Shown here: positions 13,488-22,529 of the stretch, piece by piece | Position numbering within the stretch: position 1 is the first letter of the stretch | Layout: every line of letters begins with the position of its first letter | NCBI GenBank assembly: GCA_036784855.1 | Contig: JAZDSV010000002.1 | Coordinates: 617,501 to 675,000, forward strand | Direction of reading: 5' to 3' | Source of the DNA: Aphelidium insulamus | Lineage: Eukaryota > Aphelidiomycota > Aphelidea > Aphelidiaceae | Length of the DNA: 57,500 nt | Made by a program: the position numbers and the translations under genes | Notes under the pieces: generated by a model | Told to the model about the DNA's origin: nothing | Database searches by the model: none | What the model saw: only the letters and a program-made list of their open reading frames with translations

Positions 13488-15955
13488 CTAAATGCTCCGA
13501 TTTAATCGTTTCCAGTCTCGCATCTTGTCCTTGATCCACTCATTTACTGTAGCCACCTTACGTTGCTTCAGCGCATTCAGCTCGGGGTGCAGTGAACTGC
13601 CAAACGGATTGCACATGTCCGGATCATCCAGATGAGGCAGATAGCGACCTCCGGCACAGCAACGATTCTCATCATCTTCGTCGTCCAGCAGCTGAAACAC
13701 TTTTGATGGCGACACGAGCAGCAAGTCGTTCATGGTGTCTAGTACAGCCATTACAGCCTCTGGTGCAGAGAGTCGCGTGGCCAGCACTGCCAATCGCTTC
13801 ACAAACGATCCGGCACGCATTGGCGACAGACAACGTGTGGTGCGCTTGCAAAACATGAGCTGGACCATTTCTCGTACGGTCGTTGCGATATTGATTTCTT
13901 TAGTGGCTAAATCAGCAGTGGCTGCTGCGCCCTGCTGCACTTTCTGCACCCTTGCTTCCGCAGCGAGCCTATCGGGAATGCGTCTTAGCAGCGCATAGCC
14001 AAACTTGAACTGTTCCTTCATATCCAAGTTGAGCACATCGCCCTGACCATTGACCAGGCTAAAGGCAGTTACGACGCACTGCAGCGCGTCTTCAAGTGCC
14101 ATTTCGGCACCATGACGGCTGGTGATAATGCGGAAGACCGCCACCAGATCGTTGAAGAAGTCAACGCTGATCTGATGGCCAAACTTGACTATTCCACGCA
14201 ACACCGCCGCCAGCAAGGGGGACGTGGGCGCCTCCTTTAGCACGCGAAAATACGTAACGAATATATGCTTCAGAATTTCCGTGTGCTATGTACAGGGCAT
14301 TAGTGAAATACCATCAACTGCTCTACATGAACTGCTCACGATACACACACAATATACATACATATATATATATGCAAGGTACTCACCATTCGCTCGCGCT
14401 CCTCGCGGTTGACCACAGCTTCGGCCTCCCGCATCTCGCGCTCAACCTCCACATCAATTTTGCGCTGCTTCTTCTTGGCACGCGACAAGTGCTCGGACAT
14501 GGGCCGCTTGCGCATCGAGCCACTGCTTTTATTGTTGGCACTCGCTTTGGACCGCTTGGCGCTGGTGGACTGAGTGTCGACCGACAGTTCCAGGTGCATA
14601 AACGTGTCGAGTACGCGCGGGCGCACATTGTACTTCTTGGCCTTGATCAGCTTGGCAATGAGCTTGACTGCGCTCAGCGACGAGTCTCCGTACGCGTCAA
14701 TCTTGAACAGGCTTTCAATGGCATCGCAGCACAGCACGCTGATCGCATCTTCCGCGACACGGTAGCGCTTGGCCTCTCCGACTGGCAGCACCAGATTTGA
14801 GCGCAGCACGATCGAGGTCATCAAGTTGGTGTTGAAGTTAAAGTGGGAGCACTTTTCCAGTAGCAGGCACATGGCGCGCACGCATGTCACCAGCACGCCG
14901 ATATTGCCCTCGATGTTTTTGGGCGCATTGTTCTTGGCCATCTGCTCCAGACTCTGCAGGAATGCTTGATAGTTGGCCAGCAGAGTGGACTCGTATTGCC
15001 GTACTTTCTTGACCTCTTTTGACAGCTGCGTCATTGAGTAAGTCAAAATAATCTATCAGCAATACATTCAAACCGCACCTTGACACTCTTGTCTTCGTCG
15101 GCTGTGTCGCGGATGCGAAACCCGGGAATAATGTCACGATAAACGGCAGCTTGTGTGAGTAGCGCAAGTTTGACCACGCGCACATCCGAGTCACCATTGT
15201 AGCGCCGTAACTCTTTCAAGGTGCCAATATTGGAATCCGGATCCTCGACAATGGCGCTGGCAACGGATGCCAGACGGTTACGAGCTTCGATAAAGTGCTG
15301 TTCGGGAGATAGGTTCGCAGAGTCGCTACTAGACGGCTGCGTCGCATTGGCATCGCAGTCGTTACCATGTGCCTCCTTGGCCTTGCCTTTGCGATGAGTA
15401 GTAGTTGCCGCCATCTCTTCATCGCTACTATTGTCGGCGGCATCTGCATCGGCCAAGAGCTGATCGGAGCCAATGGCTGGGTCCTCCGTTGACGCAGCAG
15501 GAAGTTGCCATAAACCATCCGCAGTTTTAATTGGGAGCCGCGTCGAGGGAGCCGGCTCGGCTGCTGTAGCATTGAATACACGCGGCATAGACTCATAGTC
15601 CTCGTCCTCGTCTACGGCGACAGGCGCCATACACGCGTCATTTTTTATCATGCCCACGCCCAAGCGTCCGTCGACCACTTCATTCCTGATAAACACGGTC
15701 AGCGGTGATATATAGGGCGATAATATCACCCCAGCACTCACTTGGTCAAGCGGTCCACGTCCAGCGCAGCCAAGAATCCCGTGTACTCGGCGTGCTCACG
15801 GAAAAACTCGACATCCTCTGGCGTCACATCGACATCCACGCCATCGTCGCAGTCATTAACAGTAGCAGCAGAGGGCTGCTTCGGTGTCTACGCGTGGTAC
15901 GGTCAGTGTATCGCCGTCAAGACGCGCGTCCACTTACGCGTCGTCGCTTGCCCAT
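13488..15955 (-). CDS. NOC3: Nucleolar complex protein 3 (NOC3)
   Basis: Ribosome-biogenesis and pre-replication factor. Exon 1 is only MGKRRR (start 15955). Conserved blocks are FNFNTNLMTSIVLRSNL, a basic stretch with LSRAKKKQRKIDVEVEREMR, then EAPTSPLLAAVLRGIVKFGH, VDFFNDLVAVF, NGQGDVLNLD and LPHLDDPDMCNPFGSSLHPE, in the order found in human NOC3L (SPLLPAVLEGLAKFAH, NGQGDVLNID, LPELDEPEYCN). About five short introns. An acidic, serine-rich insert (about residues 90-150) lies before the core. The 5' flank from 15972 has been copied into the tandem duplication downstream. Confidence 0.93.
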
Positions 15956-16246
15956 TTTTGTTTTGTCGTTCAATCAAGTTTCTCTCTCTCACAATGCTAC
16001 AACTTAAGTGAGCCGCCACCTTGCACAATTACACTCAGCGTACTTAATTGCTGGGATATTTTCAAGAGACACGGCAGGTAATGTATATCATATCATACAT
16101 TGGTGCATTGTGGCGGATGCTGTAATAGCTGCCTCTATTAAAGGGGAAACTACTCGTTGACCATCGATGAAGAGATACGGCACAGAGCGCTGCACGACTA
16201 GCACAAAACAAAGATACATGCCCCGAGATAGCGCGTATTTATGGTG

Positions 16247-17151
16247 TTATACTGGAAATAATTTAGCAAGTGACTGATCGTCCTCGAATGGCATCTCAAG
16301 CTGCATTAGGTCGTCGAGGCTGAACCAGTCATTGGCACCGTCCGCGCCATCAGCAATCAGGGTGTCAATTGGGTCTGGCGAATTTAGTGCCGAGTAGTTT
16401 TCAACAGCAGCGTTTTTAGCCAAAGATACTGGTTCTGGTGCCACAGATACAGTTCGAGCCTTTTTGACACGCTTTCCTGTTTCGCTTAAATCGAACCTAC
16501 ATATTGTGAACAAAACAGTGTAAAATTATAGATACGCGCCTGCATCACATTTAGGTCATTTCCGCGCATGAACTCCAGGTTGATAAAGCGCGCAATTGCC
16601 TGTGGCTGCAAGGTGCCATCGCGATGAGCAGTACAGCGATCAATAAGTCTCCAAGCCTTCAAAAGCTGCTTGTATACAGCAGTTCTTCTGGCCCGGCTAG
16701 CCTTGTTTTCCGGGACTGAAATGTATTTCTGGAACCACTCTTGCTTTTTCTTCCGAACTTTAGCACTGCCAGCGTATCTCTTGCGATCCAATGCGTTGTA
16801 GTATTCCCTGCCTTTGGGCTTGTCCGCTGCTTTCACGGTTGCATTATCGTCTAGCTGCAATGCAACAGCGACCTGCTCTGTAGTTTTTTCTGCTGGGCTT
16901 GACGGTCGCGCCGCAGTATCAACTGGATCATCGCCAAAGAATGTGCGAGGTTTGCGCAACCTCTTGCTGGTAGGCGGAAGGGACGCACACGATTCCAACT
17001 GCTGTTCATTCCGTCCATGATTTAAAATTGAGCCAATATCCATGCCGCTATCACGAGTGACCGTCGCTGGTGTGTCAGAGATGGGTGGATGGGCCATGGT
17101 ACTAGACGCGGCCACAAGGACGAGGACTGCCACGAACACGGACGCGATCAT
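16247..17151 (-). CDS. Secreted basic protein, copy 1 of tandem pair (unrecognised family, possibly frameshifted)
   Basis: Not recognised. It starts with a clear signal peptide (MIASVFVAVLVLVAASSTMA), then an acidic/threonine stretch, a nuclear-localisation-like block SLPPTSKRLRKPRTFFGDD and a strongly basic helical region (YYNALDRKRYAGSAKVRKKK...). It ends with an acidic tail (DWFSLDDLMQLEMPFEDD). The paralogue at 17796-18723 shares this layout. The single intron (about 16502-16543) has donor GCGCGT where the sister has GTATGT. If spliced at the homologous phase-0 position, exon 2 reads VRFKRNRK... and stops early, whereas the frame conserved with the sister (SPDPIDT...) is shifted. So this copy either uses a different donor or is decaying. 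Function unknown; secretion plus an NLS-like block fits an effector-like protein, as inference only. Confidence 0.55.
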
Positions 17152-17223
17152 GAATTTTTTTCACCAAACTCCTGGTACCTGGTTGCCCCTGTTAAGGCAT
17201 GTATTTAAATATTCTACAGTCAC

Positions 17224-17514
17224 GTCGCCTAACCAGGTCTAAAGTATTCAACCAACGTGCCATACGATAACGATGTAAAGCTTTTCGTGTGCCGCGGCAA
17301 CTGAACTGCCATTCACGCCAAATGTCCAGCTGTTGTGAGCTCAAGTCAACTTGACGACAGTGCGGTACATCGACGCGGCGCAGATTTCCAGCCGTGCCCA
17401 TACCCAGCATCAGATATAGCACGGCAGCGGCTCTGATGCCGTGACACTCGCGCATGATAAGCTTGCAGAGTCGACCGGGCAAGAATGCCGCCTCCATCGC
17501 CATCACATTGGCAC
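17224..17514 (-). pseudogene. Truncated copy of the F-box/LRR gene 3' part
   Basis: Encodes RLCKLIMRECHGIRAAAVLY and HCRQVDLSSQQLDIWREW, nearly identical to the end of the F-box/LRR gene at 18827-19909, but lacks the F-box and most LRRs. A 1-bp deletion after the WQ codons shifts the frame relative to the intact copy. Homology stops abruptly at about 17514, where the sequence joins a copy of the NOC3 5' flank, so this is a duplication breakpoint inside a coding exon. Confidence 0.85.
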
Positions 17515-17704
17515 TTGTTCAATAGTTCAATCAAGTTTCTTCCTGGATGTAAGTCGAAGTGATCCGCGAGTGATATTTACCTTGCACAATTAAACTCAGC
17601 GTACTACTTGCAATTGCTGCGACATTGTCGATACACCTCGAAGGTACTCATTCACTCATTAATGCATTGTAATGTGTTCTGTAGTAGCTCAATTGAAGAA
17701 TGCT

Positions 17705-17748
17705 CGTGGGTTTTCTTCCATCATTGAATTGATGGAAGAAAACCCACG
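17705..17748. repeat. Perfect 19-bp inverted repeat with 6-nt loop
   Basis: Arms CGTGGGTTTTCTTCCATCA and its exact complement flank the loop TTGAAT, just downstream of the copy-2 secreted gene (stop at 17796). It could form a stable hairpin in the 3' UTR. The corresponding place in unit 1 has no such repeat. Confidence 0.9.
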
Positions 17749-17795
17749 TTGCCAACGACGAACAATGGCGAGGCTGTTAAAAACCAGGACAATCC

Positions 17796-18723
17796 TCACT
17801 GAAATAAATTAGTAAGAATTTCTTCTTCCTTGGCAAGCTGATCAAGATGCTTTGGGTCGAGACTGAACGAGTCTAAATCGTCGTCCGCACAATCGGCGAA
17901 CGGGGTGTCAAGTGGGTCTGGAGACTTAAGCGCCGAATCATCAACAGCAGAGTGTGCAGCCAAAGATAATACGTCTGATGCCATAGCAACAGTTGTAGTT
18001 TTTGCGGGGCGTTCGCAGAGCTCCCATTGCTTCCTAGCGTACGATTTCCGCGCGAATCGTGCCTGCACAAGTTATAACAAAAGCTATAAGTCCATTGATA
18101 CATACCTGCATCACTTGAAACGTTCTGCCGTGAAGATATTCCATGTTAAGAAATCGGTCAATTGCTTGTGGATGTGCGATAGATCGGGAATAGCACCGAA
18201 TACGCCGCCAAACCTTCAGCTGCTGTTCGCGCAGGGCTAACCTTTTGCTTTCTTTCGCCTTATTTTCCGCATTAGAGATATAACGTTCCCAGTACTCGCA
18301 TTTTTTCGTTCTATAGGCTTCATCATTGGCGTATCTCTTGCGTAGATGTGCATTGGAGCGCTCTTGGGACCGCGACGAGCATTCTGACTTTCGCTCCATC
18401 TTTCCACTCGATCCACCACCAGTAGTAACGGCATCTTGCGCTTTCTTATGCATCATCACAGGTTTCCTTGGACGACGCGGCGCAGTATCCACTTGATCAT
18501 CACCAAAGAATGCGCGAGGTTTGCGCCGCCTCTTGCTGGTAGGCGGAAGGGATGCACACGATTCCAACTGCTGCTCATTCCGTCCTTGATTCACGACTGA
18601 GCCAATATCCATGCCGCTAGCAAGAGTGACCGTCGCTGTTGGTGTGTCAGTGATGGGTGGATGTGCCGTTGTACCAGACGCGGCCACAAGGACGAGAACT
18701 GCCACAAGCATAGACGCGATCAT
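17796..18723 (-). CDS. Secreted basic protein, copy 2 of tandem pair (unrecognised family)
   Basis: Intact paralogue. Signal peptide MIASMLVAVLVLVAASGTTA, then SLPPTSKRRRKPRAFFGDD (NLS-like), a basic, Ser/Lys-rich middle (RKRYANDEAYRTKKCEYWER) and, after an intron with donor GTATGT at about 18065-18109, exon 2 with ARFARKSYARKQW and the acidic end DSFSLDPKHLDQLAKEEE. The start at 18723 matches the paralogue; an in-frame Met at 18777 would hide the signal peptide behind a basic leader. About 290 residues, no known domain. Conservation is strongest in the signal peptide, the SKR(L/R)RKPR block and the SPDP(I/L)DT motif near the C-terminus. Confidence 0.7.
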
Positions 18724-18826
18724 GATCACGATCTTTGCTTTGTACGGCAACCTATGTAGTTTCCATGTATTTACCATGAATATATTTATTCAACTATCTA
18801 AAAGTCAATTCTATAAACGCCGCCCT

Positions 18827-19909
18827 CTAACCAGATCTAAAGTATTCAACCAATGTGCCATACGATGACGATATAAAGCCTTCCGTGTGCCACGGCAACT
18901 CCCGCTGCCATCCGCGCCAAATGTCCAACTGTTGTGAGCTCAAGTCAACTTGCCGGCAGTGTGATACATCGAGGCGGCGCAGAGAGCCCGCCGTGCCCAC
19001 ACCAAGCATCAGATACAGCACGGCAGCGGCGCTGATTCCGTGGCACTCGCGCATGATAAGCTTGCAGAGCCGACTGCGCATGAATGCCTCTTCCATCGTC
19101 ATCATATTGGCGCGGGACAGTGCGTTGCGATGCGTGTCCACACTGTGCTGCATATTTGACACAAACTGCTCGGCCAACGCGTCTCTGCCACAGGAAGCCG
19201 TGGCTACCAGTGGAAACGCCATTCGAAAAGCAAAATCATCATCAACTTTTGTGCCAGACACGTCCAGCGATGTCAGACTGCCATAAGTCTGCACGTTTTC
19301 ATTACTTCGAGTAAATGTATAACCACACTCTACATAAAGAACACCATATATAGTATAGACCAAACTTCATCCATAGGGACTCACCGACGCGTGAACGGCA
19401 AACCGCGTTAATGCCTCCACATCGACTGAACAATTGGCCAGTGCCAACGTGCCGAGATGGGTCAGCGATGCGATGGCCGTCAACTCTGCGCTGCCAAGCC
19501 GTGGATAGTAGCCGCTTATGTTCAGCGATGAGAGGTTGCTGCACGCCCGGCACACGGTGTCGATGCCGGGCAGGCGCCGTAACAGATCTCGCTGCTGTTT
19601 CCGTTGCCGCATAAGAGCGGACAGCCACGGCGAGCAGTCTAGGTGGCGTAGTTGCCGTGCCACCGCAGTGCCACCGTGACCTCCGTCTGCCACCACAAAC
19701 TGCGTCATGAACGTGACAAAGGTGCGCTGTGGTGCCAGGCGGGGTGGCACGTGGCGCCTGTAGAGCATCACGCGCCACGCACACAGTCTCCACTGGCGGC
19801 AAACGCGACTGCAGCTGAGCAGGTCTGCCGGCAGTGGCGCGTCCACACCACCTCCTACACCTCCTCTATCCAGCACCGCAAACACCAGCAGCAATATCTC
19901 GGGCGGCAT
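18827..19909 (-). CDS. F-box and leucine-rich-repeat protein
   Basis: The N-terminus MPPEILLLVFAVLD...DLLSCSRVCRQWRLCAW is a standard F-box, expected to bind Skp1 of an SCF ubiquitin ligase. LRR-type segments follow: LSSLNISGYYPRLGSAELTA, SLTHLGTLALANCSVD, YGSLTSLDVSGT and AGSLRRLDVSHC. Two exons; the donor after VHAS is GTGAGT, but the acceptor near 19330 is ambiguous because no CAG/TAG gives phase 0. The C-terminal exon was duplicated and left as a fragment at 17224-17514. Target unknown. Confidence 0.8.
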
Positions 19910-20009
19910 TGTGCATTTCCGCTGTATCGGCTGACGACTGCTCTGTCTGTATTCTCTGACTGTTCAATCTAAGCTCAAGCTTTGCGGCGGTCGACATCTG
20001 ACAGCCTAT

Positions 20010-20063
20010 GATGTATGTATGTGTATATATATGTATGTATGCATGTTTATGTATGTATATAGT
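20010..20063. repeat. TATG/TGTA-type microsatellite
   Basis: Degenerate ATGTATGTATGTGTATATAT-type repeat between the F-box gene start (19909) and the end of the GPI-protein gene (20198). Nothing else is seen in this 288-bp gap. Confidence 0.85.
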
Positions 20064-20197
20064 TGTAATTAACTGTATGTATGTTGACGGCTAGCGTGCT
20101 ACGTGCTACAGATGCATGCACTGCACATATGAATGTCGGTGACATCAATCGAGCGCACAACAAGTGCACAGCAAATCTCTATAACGGACAACAATGT

Positions 20198-20945
20198 TCA
20201 CAGGAACACGGTACCAATGGCACCCAACATGGCAATGCTGACGTAGCTAGCCGTGACAGTTGACTGCGAGGCCGCAGAGTGCTTGGCGCGTGGATCGGCC
20301 GTCATCACCGTGCCCGACTGACAGTTGGTGCCCAGGCACTGGGTGGGAGGGGCGGCGCGCGGGAAATTCGGCTCCACGCTGGTGTCCTGCGCAAATGCTC
20401 CGTTCACGTCCTTTATCCAAAAGGCAGGACTGTATGAGAAGGCGCCATCACTGCTGTCCGGGTCGTACAGTCGAACCTATATTCACATATTAGATCGATC
20501 TAACAGTTGAAGTACATGTATATATGTATACATACATATATATAATCAACTGTATACTTTAAACTAATCCAGGTACTAACCGCATACGTCCAGGACGGAA
20601 TCTGAGGCGGCACAGTGAACTGGATGGCTTGAATGTTGCCGGGGATGCCTTCAGCCAGCGCGGCGACCACGCGCACTTTGGCACCCATATCGGTGGAGGG
20701 AAAGAGTTCCACGCTGATCTTGGACGGCATTTCATCGCCCTTGATTATCCAGCTGACATTGGCTGGGGTGCCCGCCTGCCACACAGTTTGATTCTATGAA
20801 CGGGTGGTTAATAGGTTACGGAGAACAGACACGTTTCAATAGTGCGCACCAGCGGTGTAGTAACGTAAAACTGCACCGATGCCTGTGCACAGTGTCCAAG
20901 TACGGCCAGCAGAAATGCTGCCAGTGTAATCAGCGGCGACTGCAT
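20198..20945 (-). CDS. GPI-anchored cell-surface protein with Kre9/Knh1-like domain
   Basis: Signal peptide MQSPLITLAAFLLAVLGHCAQA, then a Kre9/Knh1-type Ig-like domain: VWQAGTPANVSWIIKGDE, ISVELFPSTDMGAK and, completing the domain after an intron, SWTYAVRLYDPDSSDGAFSY...FWIKD. A short Thr/Ser region with CLGTNC follows, and the C-terminus ends in a hydrophobic tail (YVSIAMLGAIGTVFL) preceded by small residues, as in GPI signals. Three exons (introns about 20790-20845 and 20480-20580). The family is fungal and linked to cell-wall beta-glucan assembly; this one is short (about 190 residues). Divergent from NDUFAF1, with only 113 bp between starts. Confidence 0.8.
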
Positions 20946-21058
20946 GTGCGCTCTTGTGTACGAATGTCCGCGTAATAATATTCTTTGACGCGCGCCGATT
21001 CCATTTCACGTTGCACTCGACGCCGATCAGCTCCACCAATCAGAACGCGACTTCCCAA
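20946..21058. promoter_or_regulatory. Compact divergent promoter with CCAAT box
   Basis: 113 bp separate the GPI-protein and NDUFAF1 start codons. CCAATCAG lies at 21036-21043, only about 20 bp before the NDUFAF1 ATG and about 90 bp before the other start, so it is better placed for the minus-strand gene. Confidence 0.45.
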
Positions 21059-22391
21059 ATGAGCGGTGCAACCACTTTGGCGGCCAAGGCGGCTTCGGCG
21101 GCGCCCACCGTGCCTCACTTCATCCGGCCCAGTCTCGCCTACTTCAAGTCGTTCGGTGTGCAGACTGTGCGCCACGTCAAAGAGCTCATATCAGACAGTG
21201 GGTGCCTTCATATCACTTCAATGCTGGACATGTGGTATTTACGTCTAACTTTTACGTAACCTGTCATGCAGCCCTGCTCATGCGCCCGTTCGAGTCCATG
21301 GACGATGAAAAGATGCTGTTTGACGCGTCTGGATTCAGCTCCACTCAGCAGTTGCACGAGCGGTGGGGTACTGGCTGCGATCAGGATCTGGGTGGTGCGT
21401 ATACTAGTATATGTATAATAGCCGCTTTAAACACGTCTAGGCTTCACGACTGCGCGCATCAGTCTTACTAAGGAGAAAAAGTGCAAGTTACAGCATTGTT
21501 TATAGTATATTGTATTGGCTGTCTGGTTGCAATGTACAGGTACAAGTTGTCTAATCATGCCAGTGAGGTTCAGTGGCAACCTGTCGCTGGCTCTTCGACC
21601 CGGCTCCGAGGCCATGTACTCTGGATATGCGGCGATGCGCACTCATGCAAGTCATTCTTAATTTACTAGCATATATACATATATCAACTTATTGTTGTAG
21701 AGTCGCCTGCCGGCACACCTCTTTGACAATCGTTGTACCGACTGCTCAAAGTGGAACTACTTGGTGATGCGAATCCGGGGCGATCATCGCACATACACTG
21801 TGAACTTTAAGACGGCGCGTTCGCTGGCCGGCGATCTGTACCGCTGCCAGTTCAAGTTTTTGCGCCCGTACGAGTGGGAAACCATTGTGGTCAGTTTATC
21901 ATTACCTGAAACGTCGACAAAGACCCAGACTGAACGTGCATGTGCAGCTGCCATTCGACTACTTTTTCCGCACAAACTGCGGCACAGAGTACGCCCGCCA
22001 ATACCCGCCCAACATGGAGCGGATTCAAAGCTTTGGGTTCCTGCTGGCGGACAATCTACCCGGACCGTTCAGTCTCGAACTGGACTACATGAAGGTGACC
22101 AACTTTAATCACCAGCTGGAGGACAGGCCGAGTGGGGAGGCTGATGTGCAGCACATGCTACAGCACCTGGTGGATCCGGCACGCAAGCGGGTCGACTCGC
22201 GCGATCAGCTGTCGGACAATTTCGGCATCGGCACCGAGACTGGCGGTAGGATCTTGGAGACGGCGGAAGATCAGGCGCAGCGCAAGTGGAACGGGGCCGT
22301 GAGCAACCGGGTGGACAACCCACATTGGGAAATCATTTACACCCGCAAGGAGATGGCGTCATCCCGGTCGAATCGTGGCCAGAGCACATAA
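21059..22391 (+). CDS. NDUFAF1: Complex I intermediate-associated protein 30 (NDUFAF1)
   Basis: Mitochondrial assembly factor of respiratory complex I. The CIA30 domain is spread over six exons: LHERWGTGCDQDLGGFTTAR, MPVRFSGNLSLALRPG, SGYAAMRTH|SRLPAHLFD, WNYLVMRIRGDHRTYTVNFK and IQSFGFLLADNLPGPFSLEL. Exons: 21059-21197, 21272-21394, 21441-21480, 21547-21646, 21701-21889, 21948-22391. The intron 21647-21700 begins GCAAGT (GC-AG) and keeps phase 0 between RTH and SRL. The acceptor at 21546 (AAG) is the least certain. The protein has the usual N-terminal mitochondrial-type leader and implies that complex I is present. Confidence 0.88.
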
Positions 22392-22529
22392 ACGAGGCGT
22401 ATCTTGTTGATATGCACCTGCAAGTGGTATCATGTGCCACTTTGCCAACGATACGTTGACAGATCGTAATTTATGCTCTATATTATATATGTGTGGTTTA
22501 AAATTGCAAGGTCCTGGTTCGATTGATTG

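Larger units (their letters stand above)
15972..17514. repeat. Tandem segmental duplication, unit 1
   Basis: Unit 1 starts in the NOC3 5' flank (GTTCAATCAAGTTT, 17 bp from its ATG), holds a secreted-protein gene and ends inside an F-box/LRR coding sequence. It is homologous along its length to unit 2 (17524-19104). Shared landmarks are CTTGCACAATTA/ACTCAGCGTACT, the signal-peptide exon and the LRR exon. Confidence 0.85.
17524..19104. repeat. Tandem segmental duplication, unit 2
   Basis: Second unit, beginning with the copied NOC3 flank (GTTCAATCAAGTTT) and continuing through the secreted-protein paralogue into the intact F-box/LRR gene. It contains an extra perfect inverted repeat (17705-17748) not present in unit 1. 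Confidence 0.85.
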
